A stretch of DNA of 64,000 nt from Yanghanlia sp047501535 (GTDB lineage: Bacteria; Pseudomonadota; Gammaproteobacteria; Burkholderiales; Burkholderiaceae_B), in contig NZ_JAZDRJ010000011.1 of the NCBI RefSeq assembly GCF_047501535.1, positions 62,001-126,000 of the forward strand, read 5' to 3'. Every line of letters starts with the position of its first letter. Position 1 is the first letter of the stretch. Of the stretch, positions 1 through 7,687 are shown in pieces. The notes beneath the pieces were generated by a model that worked only from the letters and a program-made list of their open reading frames with translations, did not search any database and was not told the DNA's origin. The position numbers and the translations under genes were made by a program.

Positions 1-1021
1 AGCCGAACATAAGATTCATGTTCTGTACTGCTTGGCCCGACGCCCCCTTTGTGAGGTTGTCCTGCACAACAAGAATGATGAGGCGATCGCCGCCATCGGG
101 GCGGTGCACAGCAATACGCAAGTAGTTAGATGCGCGCACGCTGCGGGTTTCCGGCAGGCTGCCAGCAGGCATCACGTCGACAAAGGGCTCACCCGCATAG
201 AACTGCTCAAACAGCGCTTGGAAATCGGTATCGAGCGCCGAGGGATTGATACGCACATGCAGCGTAGAGAACATGCCGCGAATCATTGGCACCAGATGAG
301 GCGTGAATGTCAGCCCCACGGGTTGACCTGCCAGCAATTCTAATTGCTCGGAGATTTCAGGGTGGTGGCGATGGCCCATTACGCCATAGGCCTTGAAGTT
401 ATCAGCCGCTTCGGAAAACAGCGAGCCTACGCTCGCCCCGCGGCCCGCTCCCGACACCCCGGACTTACAGTCGGCAATAATGTGGCCGGTATCAATGCGC
501 ACATGCCCGTCGGCAAATAATGGAGCCAGACCCAGCAGCACGGTGGTAGGGTAGCAGCCCGGGTTGCCCACCACACGCGCTTTTGCGATGCGCTCTCGGT
601 TGAGTTCTGACAGGCCATAAGCGGAATCTTTCAGGATATCGGGACAGGCGTGCTGCATCTTGTACCAGCGCTCGAAGCTGGATAGATTCTGCAAGCGGAA
701 ATCCGCGGCAAGATCAATGATGCGCACACCCGCTGCGAGCAGTTTTTCGGCCTGTTCCATGGCTACGCCGTGTGGTGTGGCAAAAAAGACTACATCGCAG
801 TTCTCAAGCCCGGCAGTGTCAGGAGTCTGGAATTTAAGATCCACCCGCCCACGCAAGCTAGGATACATGTCAGCGACCGGCACGCCATCTTCCTTGCGCG
901 ACGTAATAGCCTGCAAATCGACGTTTGGGTGCTGGGACAGAAGCCGCAACAGCTCTACACCGGTGTACCCGGTTCCCCCTACAATTCCAACTTTGATGCG
1001 CGAATCAGCGACCGATATCAT
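1..1021 (-). CDS. argC: N-acetyl-gamma-glutamyl-phosphate reductase (3' end cut by window)
   Basis: Third step of arginine synthesis: NADPH-dependent reduction of N-acetylglutamyl-5-phosphate to the semialdehyde. Translating the minus strand from the ATG at 1021 gives 340 codons with no stop before the window edge. The family motifs are present: an N-terminal nucleotide-binding GGTGYTG, FFATPHG, the catalytic-cysteine motif GNPGCYPT, and GMFSTLHVR. The last residues read MNLMFG, close to the usual C-terminus, so only a few residues are missing. A purine-rich AGGAA precedes the start at suitable spacing. The second arginine gene here, argJ, lies 39 kb away, so the pathway is scattered. The identification is firm. 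Confidence 0.95.
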   Translation of the reverse strand, partial: MISVADSRIKVGIVGGTGYTGVELLRLLSQHPNVDLQAITSRKEDGVPVADMYPSLRGRVDLKFQTPDTAGLENCDVVFFATPHGVAMEQAEKLLAAGVRIIDLAADFRLQNLSSFERWYKMQHACPDILKDSAYGLSELNRERIAKARVVGNPGCYPTTVLLGLAPLFADGHVRIDTGHIIADCKSGVSGAGRGASVGSLFSEAADNFKAYGVMGHRHHPEISEQLELLAGQPVGLTFTPHLVPMIRGMFSTLHVRINPSALDTDFQALFEQFYAGEPFVDVMPAGSLPETRSVRASNYLRIAVHRPDGGDRLIILVVQDNLTKGASGQAVQNMNLMFG

Positions 1022-1099
1022 TGTGATTCCTGAATCCATGAAACATTGATGTTGTTTTATTATGCACCACGAATCAGGTATCTGCACTTCAGTTTGCGC

Positions 1100-1126
1100 T
1101 GAAACAAAGACCCTCAATTTGTTTCA
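1100..1126. promoter_or_regulatory. Perfect inverted repeat upstream of nirK
   Basis: TGAAACAAA (1100-1108) and TTTGTTTCA (1118-1126) form 9-bp perfect arms around a 9-nt spacer, about 100 bp before the nirK start in the argC-nirK divergent gap. The dyad size suits a dimeric regulator. It does not match the FNR/NNR pattern (TTGAT-N4-ATCAA) usually seen at nirK promoters. It could instead be a leader hairpin. The function is inferred. Confidence 0.4.
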
Positions 1127-1226
1127 CGCTTCAATAGGTCATCGACAACGATTCACGCCAAGAGGGGGATACCTGCTTGGCAACCCTTAAGAAAAGCATA
1201 ACGCTTACACAAAACGGAGCCATATC

Positions 1227-2399
1227 ATGGAACGACGTGCATTCTTGAAAAACGCAGGCATCGGTGCTGTCTCTGGTTCACTCGCTGTTGCCGCCGCTGC
1301 GGCTCCCGCAGCTGCCGCTGCAAACACAGCCAATAACGGCAAAAAAGCAGTCAGCCTCACACCGCCCCCCACCACCTCCTACACCGCAGACGAAATCGCT
1401 AAGCTGCCGCGCGTCAAGGTTGATCTGGTCGCTCCACCCTTTGTGCATGAGCACGAGCAGATTGCTTCCGGCGGCCCCCGCGTTGTTGAGTTCCGTATGG
1501 TCATCGAAGAAAAAGAGATGGTCATCGACGACAAGGGCACCACGATCTGGGCTCAGACCTTTAACGGCAGCATGCCTGGCCCGACTATGGTTGTGAGCCA
1601 GAACGACTACGTCGAACTCACCCTGGTGAACCCGGCCACCAATAACATGCCGCACAACATTGACTTCCACGGCTCCACCGGCGCCCTGGGCGGTGCAGCG
1701 CTGACCAACGTCAACCCAGGTGAAGAGGTTGTTCTGCGCTTCAAGGCTGACCGCGCCGGCGCCTTTATTTACCACTGCGCACCCGAAGGCATGGTGCCAT
1801 GGCACGTTGTGACCGGCATGAACGGCACGCTGCTTGTACTGCCACGCGACGGCCTGAAGGATGCTTACGGTAACACCCTGAAGTACGACCGCATTTACAC
1901 CATAGGCGAACACGACCTGTACGTTCCTAAGGATGAAAACGGCAACTACAAGAAGTACAACAGCCTGATCGAAAGTTATGCCGATACCACCGAAGCCATG
2001 CGCGGCCTGATTCCCACGCATGTGGTCTTCAACGGCAAAGTCGGCGCCCTCACCGGCGACGGCGCACTGAAGGCAAAAGTTGGCGAAACGGTGCTCTTCG
2101 TTCATGGCCAGTGCAACCGCGACACACGCCCTCACCTTATCGGGGGTCACGCAGACTGGTTCTGGCCGCTGGGCAAGTTCTCGAACACACCTGTGCGTGA
2201 CATCGAAACCTGGTTCATCCCAGGCGGTGCCTCCGCTGCGGCCATCTACACGTTCGCCCAGCCTGGTGTATATGCCTACGTGAACCACAACCTGATCGAA
2301 GCCTTCGAACTGGGCGCAGCAGGTCACGTGGTGGTAGAAGGCGATTGGAACCACGACCTGATGACTCAGGTGGTTGCCCCCCGCCCCATCTCCAGCTAA
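1227..2399 (+). CDS. nirK: Copper-containing nitrite reductase (NO-forming)
   Basis: Periplasmic enzyme that reduces nitrite to nitric oxide in denitrification. The 390-residue precursor begins with a twin-arginine-like signal (ERRAFLK) and an Ala-rich stretch to about residue 32, followed by two cupredoxin domains. All copper ligands are visible: type 1 copper H143, C184, H193 and M198; type 2 copper H148, H183 and H354. The catalytic pair D146 and H303 is also present. The sequence closely resembles Alcaligenes-type class I NirK. The ATG follows a GGAG at good spacing. No nirV, nor, nos or electron-donor gene is adjacent. The gene sits alone between argC and rpsI, with hairpins downstream and an inverted repeat upstream. 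Confidence 0.96.
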   Translation: MERRAFLKNAGIGAVSGSLAVAAAAAPAAAAANTANNGKKAVSLTPPPTTSYTADEIAKLPRVKVDLVAPPFVHEHEQIASGGPRVVEFRMVIEEKEMVIDDKGTTIWAQTFNGSMPGPTMVVSQNDYVELTLVNPATNNMPHNIDFHGSTGALGGAALTNVNPGEEVVLRFKADRAGAFIYHCAPEGMVPWHVVTGMNGTLLVLPRDGLKDAYGNTLKYDRIYTIGEHDLYVPKDENGNYKKYNSLIESYADTTEAMRGLIPTHVVFNGKVGALTGDGALKAKVGETVLFVHGQCNRDTRPHLIGGHADWFWPLGKFSNTPVRDIETWFIPGGASAAAIYTFAQPGVYAYVNHNLIEAFELGAAGHVVVEGDWNHDLMTQVVAPRPISS

Positions 2400-2450
2400 C
2401 GCCGGCCAGGCACCGAAGCACACACTTCGGTGCCCGCAACACCCTGATAG

Positions 2451-2482
2451 CCGACACTCCAACAGGTGTCGGCGAATTTTTT
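2451..2482 (+). terminator. Rho-independent terminator after nirK
   Basis: CCGACAC (2451-2457) pairs with GTGTCGG (2466-2472) across an 8-nt loop and is followed by CGAATTTTTT. A second perfect 10-bp hairpin without a T run lies just upstream at 2409-2434, so nirK transcription probably ends here. Confidence 0.75.
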
Positions 2483-2515
2483 GGCCGTTGTTGACGTCTT
2501 GCTATGCCAAAAGAA

Positions 2516-2566
2516 CCCACAAAGAAAGAACCCCTGACATTGGCCAGGGGTTCTTTCTTTTGTGGG
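2516..2566. terminator. Long bidirectional hairpin between nirK and rpsI
   Basis: About 21 bp of stem (2516-2536 with 2545-2566, one bulged T) with an 8-nt loop lies between the convergent nirK and rpsI. Read on the minus strand it is followed by TTCTTTTGG. It most likely terminates the rplM-rpsI transcript and blocks read-through in both directions. Confidence 0.7.
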
Positions 2567-2592
2567 TACCAAAGTACCCATGCAGGCGACAA

Positions 2593-2985
2593 TTAGCGCT
2601 TGCTGAACTGCTTGCGGCGACGTGCCTTGTGGAAACCGACTTTCTTACGTTCCACTGCGCGGGCATCGCGAGTCACGAAACCAGCTTGCTTGAGCTCAGG
2701 CTTGAGCGTTTCGTCGTAGTCGATGAGTGCGCGGGTGATGCCGTGACGCACTGCACCTGCCTGACCGCTTTCACCGCCACCGTGCACGTTGATATGAAAA
2801 TCGAACGATTCGAGGTGGTTGGTGAGCGTGAGAGGCTGACGCACAATCATGCGGCCGGTTTCACGGGCGAAGTATTCGTCTACGGGCTTGCCGTTCACAA
2901 TGATGTTGCCCGAACCTTTTTTCATGAACACGCGGGCGACCGAAGTCTTGCGGCGGCCGGTGCCATAGTTCCAATTACCGATCAT
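2593..2985 (-). CDS. rpsI: 30S ribosomal protein S9
   Basis: Small-subunit protein whose basic C-terminal tail reaches the P-site tRNA. It is 130 residues, the usual length. Family hallmarks are visible: the N-terminal GRRKTSVARV, the glycine-rich GGGESGQAGA segment, and the arginine/lysine tail ending in FSKR. It lies 9 bp downstream of rplM in the standard rplM-rpsI operon, both on the minus strand. Nothing is unusual. Confidence 0.98.
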   Translation of the reverse strand: MIGNWNYGTGRRKTSVARVFMKKGSGNIIVNGKPVDEYFARETGRMIVRQPLTLTNHLESFDFHINVHGGGESGQAGAVRHGITRALIDYDETLKPELKQAGFVTRDARAVERKKVGFHKARRRKQFSKR

Positions 2986-2994
2986 GACCTGTCC

Positions 2995-3423
2995 TTAGAT
3001 ATCCAGAGGTTTGGGCTGCTGTGCAGTGTGCGGATGCTCATTGCCAGCATAAACCTTGAGCTTCTTGGCCATGGCATAACCCAGCGGACCCTTGGGCAGC
3101 ATGCCCTTGACGGCCTTCTGGAGCGCACGACCAGGAAAACGCTGCTGCATTTTCTCGAAGTTGGTTTCGGTGATCCCGCCCGGATAGCCGGAGTGACGAT
3201 AGTATTTTTTGTCGAGTGCTTTGGCGCCGGTCACGACAATGTCGGCGGCGTTGATCACGACAATGTAGTCGCCGGTGTCAACGTGAGGAGTGAATTCTGG
3301 TTTGTGCTTACCACGCAGACGGTGTGCGACTTCGCTGGCCACACGCCCGAGGACTTTGCCTTTTGCGTCGATCACGTACCAGTCACGCTTGACTTCATGC
3401 GGCTTGGCCACAAAGGTCTTCAT
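2995..3423 (-). CDS. rplM: 50S ribosomal protein L13
   Basis: Early-assembling large-subunit protein of 142 residues. I place the start at 3423 (MKTFVAKPHEV), which matches the family N-terminus. The frame stays open for 46 codons upstream, but those residues are not L13-like. The chosen ATG is preceded by TTTAGGAACC, a good ribosome-binding site. Motifs include VLGRVAS and HSGYPGG. It is first in the rplM-rpsI operon. In E. coli, L13 represses its own operon through the leader mRNA; whether that happens here cannot be read from the sequence. Confidence 0.97.
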   Translation of the reverse strand: MKTFVAKPHEVKRDWYVIDAKGKVLGRVASEVAHRLRGKHKPEFTPHVDTGDYIVVINAADIVVTGAKALDKKYYRHSGYPGGITETNFEKMQQRFPGRALQKAVKGMLPKGPLGYAMAKKLKVYAGNEHPHTAQQPKPLDI

Positions 3424-3544
3424 GATGGTTCCTAAATAAAATAATGAAAAAATTTCCCCAGAACACCTATACGCCAAGGCGTTGTGACCCGCCCGTGCGA
3501 AAAAACCGGCACCCTGAAAATCGGGAAAGCCTTGAATAATAACA

Positions 3545-3572
3545 CGAAACCACCCATGCAAGGGTGGTTTCG
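3545..3572 (-). terminator. Terminator after the TRAP receptor gene
   Basis: A perfect 11-bp stem (3545-3555 with 3562-3572) closes a 6-nt loop. On the minus strand it is followed by TGTTATTATT. It lies between the TRAP receptor stop at 3673 and the rplM start, so it should end the receptor transcript and insulate the ribosomal operon. Confidence 0.65.
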
Positions 3573-3672
3573 CGTACAGATACGCAGACTTGCCCCTCTA
3601 GTGGCCAAAGCAGAAGCCAGGCGCTGGGCCGGTAGTACGGCGACTACTTGGCCCGCGAGAGGAACCGCCTGC

Positions 3673-4776
3673 TTATGAGCGGCGTTGCGCTGCCAACGCT
3701 GCACCCAGGTAATTGTCGAACGTACCTTCAGCGACACGATGCCATGGGATGTTGTTATCGCGGAAACCCATGTAGCTGTCGTAGATCTTCTTGAAGCGGG
3801 GATCGCGGTTGTTGAATTCCTCGAAGAGCTCGTTGGAGGTCTTGAAGGCAGCGTCCATGACGTCGCGCGGGAAGTTGCGCAGTACCGCTCCCGCAGCAAT
3901 CAGGCGACGCAGTGCGTCGGGGTTGGTGGAATCGTACTTGGCAACCATGCTGCTGCCGGCCGCACGGGTCGCAATATCGATAAGCGATTGGTATGCCTTG
4001 GGCAGTTCGTTATAAGCACTGTCGTTCACATACAGCGAAACCTGTGCGCCGCCTTCCCACCAGCCGGGAGCATAGTAGTACTTGGCCACTTTCTGGAAAC
4101 CCAGTTTTTCATCATCGGCCGGGCCTACAAACTCAATGGCGTCGAGTGTGCCTTTTTCCAGTGAGGGGTAGATATCGCCTGGCGGAATCTGCTGGGGAAT
4201 GACACCCATACGCGACAACACTTCACCCGCAAAGCCTGCTGTGCGCATTTTCAGACCCTGAAGATCAGCCACAGAGTTGATTTCTTTGCGGTACCAGCCA
4301 CCCATCTGCGTGCCAGTATTGCCAAACGGGAAGTTGATGATGTTGTGTTCGCCGAACAGTTCGCGCATCAGCGCCATGCCTTCGCCTTCGTACATCCACG
4401 CATACATCTGGCGGGCATTCAGGCCAAACGGAACACCGGTATCAAAGCAGAAAGACGGGTCTTTGCCGTAGTAGTAGTAAGAAGCCGTCTGGCCGCATTC
4501 GACGGTGCGGTTGCCAACAGCTTCCATCACCTCAAAGCCCGGTACGATTTCACCGGCCGGGTACAGGCGGATGGAGAAATTGCCATCGGAGGCTTCTTCC
4601 ACAAACTTGCAGAACATCTGTGCAGTGCCGAACAGTGCCGGCAGCGATGGCCCGTAAGTGGTGGTCATCTTCCAGTTAATTTTGGGATTGCTTTGGGCGA
4701 TTGCCGGCGCGCCAATAGCTGCCGTGCTGGCGACGGCGCCAAGCCCCGCTTTCTTAAGAAATGAACGACGCTGCAT
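3673..4776 (-). CDS. TRAP transporter solute-binding protein (DctP family)
   Basis: Periplasmic receptor of a tripartite ATP-independent transporter. The 367-residue precursor begins with a twin-arginine-like signal (QRRSFLKKAG) ending near AIAQ. The body matches the DctP/TakP type, with the family pattern LYPAGEIVPG, LKMRT, and a central arginine plus the EFVGPADDEKLGF segment typical of keto-acid binders. The exact ligand cannot be read from sequence. No small or large TRAP membrane subunit (DctQ or DctM) lies next to it, so it is an orphan receptor here. A Fur-like box sits 28 bp before the start, which is unexpected for this family. A strong hairpin follows the gene. Confidence 0.88.
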   Translation of the reverse strand: MQRRSFLKKAGLGAVASTAAIGAPAIAQSNPKINWKMTTTYGPSLPALFGTAQMFCKFVEEASDGNFSIRLYPAGEIVPGFEVMEAVGNRTVECGQTASYYYYGKDPSFCFDTGVPFGLNARQMYAWMYEGEGMALMRELFGEHNIINFPFGNTGTQMGGWYRKEINSVADLQGLKMRTAGFAGEVLSRMGVIPQQIPPGDIYPSLEKGTLDAIEFVGPADDEKLGFQKVAKYYYAPGWWEGGAQVSLYVNDSAYNELPKAYQSLIDIATRAAGSSMVAKYDSTNPDALRRLIAAGAVLRNFPRDVMDAAFKTSNELFEEFNNRDPRFKKIYDSYMGFRDNNIPWHRVAEGTFDNYLGAALAAQRRS

Positions 4777-4803
4777 TGATTGATTCTCCTATTCCAGCAT
4801 CCG

Positions 4804-4822
4804 TTTAATGATAATTGTTAGC
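4804..4822. promoter_or_regulatory. Fur-like box upstream of the TRAP receptor gene
   Basis: The 19-mer at 4804-4822 matches the classical Fur consensus at 14 of 19 positions by my alignment, including a continuous TAATGATAAT core. It lies 27-46 bp upstream of the receptor start, a good operator position. It resembles the second Fur-like box at 16824-16842. Iron control is inferred. Confidence 0.55.
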
Positions 4823-4935
4823 GAAAGCCACAGAAACTCTTCCGACCTCAGGGATACTACACCGTGACAAGATGTTTGTGTGCATGACTAAGGGGATACC
4901 GCAATACCAGCAGGCCGATTTTGATGGAAATCCCC

Positions 4936-6306
4936 TCAAATTCCAGCAATAGACATCTGCTCTATCAATACTGAACCTGTGCGCTTGGCCCCACGGGTGT
5001 AGGCATCGCTGCCCACCGCCACGATCTGCCGCAGCATGTCGGCCAGGTTGCCTGCGATGGTGTTTTCCTGCACCGCGTGTTGAATTTGGCCATTTTCCAC
5101 CCAATAACCAAAAGCGCCGCGGGAATAATCGCCAGTGACATAATTAACGCCCTGCCCGATGAGTTCAGTAACCAACAGGCCGGTTCCCATCTTGCGCAAC
5201 ATGGCATCCAGGTCGTCGCTGTCTCGGGTGAGGCGCGAACGCAACTCAAGGTTGTGCGACCCACCGGCATTCCCTGTGCTGGGCAACCCCAGCTTACGGC
5301 CGGTGTAGCTAGACAGAAAATACCCCTGCAGCACGCCGCCCAACACCACTGAGCGGGGCGTGGTGCGTACCCCTTCCGAGTCGAAAGGACCACTTCCCGA
5401 GGCCGCCGACACCCAAGGGTTTTCGTAGAGATCAAGATGGTCGGCCATAACCGACTTACCTACTGCATCCAGCAGGAAGCTGGCTTTGCGGTACAGTGAG
5501 CCGCCACTGGCCGCCTGAACGAGAGAGCCGATCAACCCCACCGCCAGGGGGGCTTCGAACAATACTGGGAAGCGGCCCGTTTTAATGCGGCGTGCCGATA
5601 AACGCGCCAAAGCACGCTTTGCGGCATAACTCCCGACGGCCTCAGGCTCGGCTAGCACGCGCCAGTCGCGTGTCGAGCTGTACCAGTAATCGCGCTGCAT
5701 GCCGCTACCTTTTCCGGCTATGGGCGACACCCCGATATTGTGACGGCTGTATGGATACCCCCCCATGAAGCCTGCGGTATTTCCCATTACGAAGTGTCCT
5801 TCGTAGGTATCGACCGAGGCACCATCTGTATTGGTGATAAGGCTACTTTCATCGCGCGCCGCCCTCTCTACCCGCACGGCTAGAGCGGCAGCTTCGTCGG
5901 AGCCGATATCCCAGGGATGGTGCAGTTGCAGATCCGGGTGAGGCCCCAAGGCCAGACGATCGCCATCGGGCAGACCCGCACAATCGTCCTCTGCGGTGAA
6001 TTTGGCAATATGCCACGCCGCATCAACCGTTTCACGCACTGCCTTAGGGGAAAAATCGGATGTAGAAGCCGAGCCGCGACGCTTGCCCGCATACACTGTG
6101 ACATTCAGCCCCCTGTCGCGCGTCTGCTCTATAGTTTCAATATCGCCACCGCGAACCGACACCGCCAACCCTTTGCTTTCAGAGACTTCGGCAACCGCAT
6201 CGCTGGCCCCTTGCTTTTTGGCGTGCGCGAGCGCGTCGGAAACAAGTTCGCGAAAATGGGCTTGTTGCTCTGCTATCGGCAGGGACGCCGCACGTTTATC
6301 ACTCAT
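4936..6306 (-). CDS. pmbA: TldE/PmbA metalloprotease subunit
   Basis: PmbA (TldE) pairs with TldD in a cytoplasmic heterodimeric protease that processes peptides such as microcin B17 and degrades CcdA. The 456 residues match the family length. Characteristic segments include the N-terminal GLAVSVRGGDIETIE, GFMGGY, GNAGGSHNLE and the C-terminal GSVLIEQMSIAG. As expected for the E subunit, the metal-binding HExxxH of TldD is absent. tldD is not in the window. The gene is divergent from darP, with about 135 bp between starts. Confidence 0.95.
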   Translation of the reverse strand: MSDKRAASLPIAEQQAHFRELVSDALAHAKKQGASDAVAEVSESKGLAVSVRGGDIETIEQTRDRGLNVTVYAGKRRGSASTSDFSPKAVRETVDAAWHIAKFTAEDDCAGLPDGDRLALGPHPDLQLHHPWDIGSDEAAALAVRVERAARDESSLITNTDGASVDTYEGHFVMGNTAGFMGGYPYSRHNIGVSPIAGKGSGMQRDYWYSSTRDWRVLAEPEAVGSYAAKRALARLSARRIKTGRFPVLFEAPLAVGLIGSLVQAASGGSLYRKASFLLDAVGKSVMADHLDLYENPWVSAASGSGPFDSEGVRTTPRSVVLGGVLQGYFLSSYTGRKLGLPSTGNAGGSHNLELRSRLTRDSDDLDAMLRKMGTGLLVTELIGQGVNYVTGDYSRGAFGYWVENGQIQHAVQENTIAGNLADMLRQIVAVGSDAYTRGAKRTGSVLIEQMSIAGI

Positions 6307-6441
6307 CGATGCTCTTTTCAGTATCTTGGGAGCTTTGAAGGGGTTCTGGCGTCAGTTTGCCGCCCTGCCAGCTCAAAGCTTCCCTTGTGTAAAGGATTTC
6401 GCAGTTATCATAGCTGCACATAACGCGTATTGTAGTCAGCC

Positions 6442-7005
6442 ATGACCCATTTTTCCCCCAATCCCCAGGAAGAGGATAACGCCGCTTCCTTGTACGACCG
6501 TCCTAGCAAATCCCAGGTGAAACGGGACATGCTCGCCTTGACCGACCTCGGCAAGCAACTGGTAGACCTGTCCGCCGAGCGCTTGCGCAAGCTGGAACTG
6601 CCCCAAGACCTCTACGACGCCATCGTACTGGCGCAGCGCACTAACAGCCGCGAGGGCAAACGCAGGCAAATCCATTATGTCGGCAAGCTCATGCGTACCC
6701 TGGACGCTGACGTCGCTGCGGCGATTCGCAAACAGCTCGACACTTGGGCGCATGGTTCGCGCGAAGAGGCCCGCGCACAGCACCGCCTGGAAGCGCTGCG
6801 CGACCTGCTTTTAAGCGATGACAACGCCTTAACCGAACTGCTGCAAAGCAGTGCGGTGCCCGACGTGCAACAGTTTCGCGCCCTTATCCGCGCGGCTCGC
6901 AAGGAAGCGCAACACAACGCGGCCCTACAGCCCGGCCACGACCCTCAACGTAAACATTACCGCGCCTTGTTTCAGGCGCTAAAAAACCTGAATCTGGAAC
7001 CATGA
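6442..7005 (+). CDS. darP: Ribosome biogenesis factor DarP (YjgA, DUF615)
   Basis: DarP associates with late 50S assembly intermediates and promotes peptidyl-transferase centre maturation. The 187 residues are close to the E. coli length. The highly charged all-helical sequence carries the family pattern SKSQVKRDM, a REGKRRQIHYVGKLMR core and a C-terminal KHYRALFQ segment. The start at 6442 is the first in-frame ATG with family-like sequence. The stop overlaps the next gene's start by 4 bp (ATGA), so the two are probably translationally coupled. The pmbA-darP neighbourhood is common in betaproteobacteria. Confidence 0.93.
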   Translation: MTHFSPNPQEEDNAASLYDRPSKSQVKRDMLALTDLGKQLVDLSAERLRKLELPQDLYDAIVLAQRTNSREGKRRQIHYVGKLMRTLDADVAAAIRKQLDTWAHGSREEARAQHRLEALRDLLLSDDNALTELLQSSAVPDVQQFRALIRAARKEAQHNAALQPGHDPQRKHYRALFQALKNLNLEP

Positions 7006-7682
7006 CCGACACTGAAAACACGCTGCTCGAACATATCGAAATCGAAACCGGCCCCGAGCCACGCTATTCCGTCATCTGGATGCACGGCCTGGGCGCCGAC
7101 GGCAACGACTTCGTGCCCGTTGTGCCTGAACTGCAACTGGGTGACTTCGGCCCGGTGCGCTTTATTTTCCCTCACGCGCCCGTCCAGCCCGTCACCATTA
7201 ATAACGGCATGTCCATGCGCGCTTGGTACGACATCTATATGCCCGACCTTGTGCGCCGCGAAGATGAAGCAGGTTTGCGCGCTTCGCAGAAAGCCATTGA
7301 AGCCTTGATCGCCCGCGAAAATGCTCGTGGCATTCCAACAAAACGTATTGTGCTTGCGGGTTTCTCGCAAGGTTGTGCCATCTCATTGCAGACCGGCCTG
7401 CGCCACCCTGAAAAACTGGCGGGAATCATCGGGCTGTCTGGCTATCTGCCCCTGGCTGCCATGGCTGAAAACGAACGACACCCGGCCAACCAAAACACGC
7501 CGATTTTCCTGGCCCATGGCACCATGGACCCTGTCGTTGCGTTCGAACGCGCTCAGGCCACCCTGGAAGCCTTACAGAAGATGAACTATGACGTGCGCTT
7601 CAAGACTTACCCCATGCCGCACTCGGTTTGCCTTGAAGAAATTCACGATATCGCCGCCTTCTTGCGAGAAGTTCTGAAATAA
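7002..7682 (+). CDS. Alpha/beta-hydrolase carboxylesterase (phospholipase/carboxylesterase family)
   Basis: A 226-residue cytoplasmic serine hydrolase of the acyl-protein-thioesterase/EstB type. The nucleophile elbow is GFSQG with S122. The acid is D177 in HGTMDPVV and the base is H207 in MPHSV, so the catalytic triad is complete. The oxyanion segment WMHGLGADGND lies near the N-terminus. It overlaps darP by 4 bp. The family hydrolyses short acyl esters; the physiological substrate is unknown. Confidence 0.9.
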   Translation: MTDTENTLLEHIEIETGPEPRYSVIWMHGLGADGNDFVPVVPELQLGDFGPVRFIFPHAPVQPVTINNGMSMRAWYDIYMPDLVRREDEAGLRASQKAIEALIARENARGIPTKRIVLAGFSQGCAISLQTGLRHPEKLAGIIGLSGYLPLAAMAENERHPANQNTPIFLAHGTMDPVVAFERAQATLEALQKMNYDVRFKTYPMPHSVCLEEIHDIAAFLREVLK

Positions 7683-7687
7683 GCGCT

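Noticed and set aside
1022..1226. FNR/NNR box upstream of nirK
   Set aside because: I searched for TTG-N8-CAA and found no match with proper spacing; the nearest TTG and CAA are 10 nt apart.
1278..2462. Long open frame (394 codons) on the minus strand over nirK
   Set aside because: It is antisense to an unmistakable NirK with all copper ligands, has no family pattern, and reflects high-GC codon bias.
2374..3435. Open frame of 353 codons opposite rpsI and rplM
   Set aside because: Shadow of two ribosomal protein genes; no start site or family features.
3424..3561. N-terminal extension of rplM
   Set aside because: The added 46 residues are not L13-like and cross a terminator hairpin.
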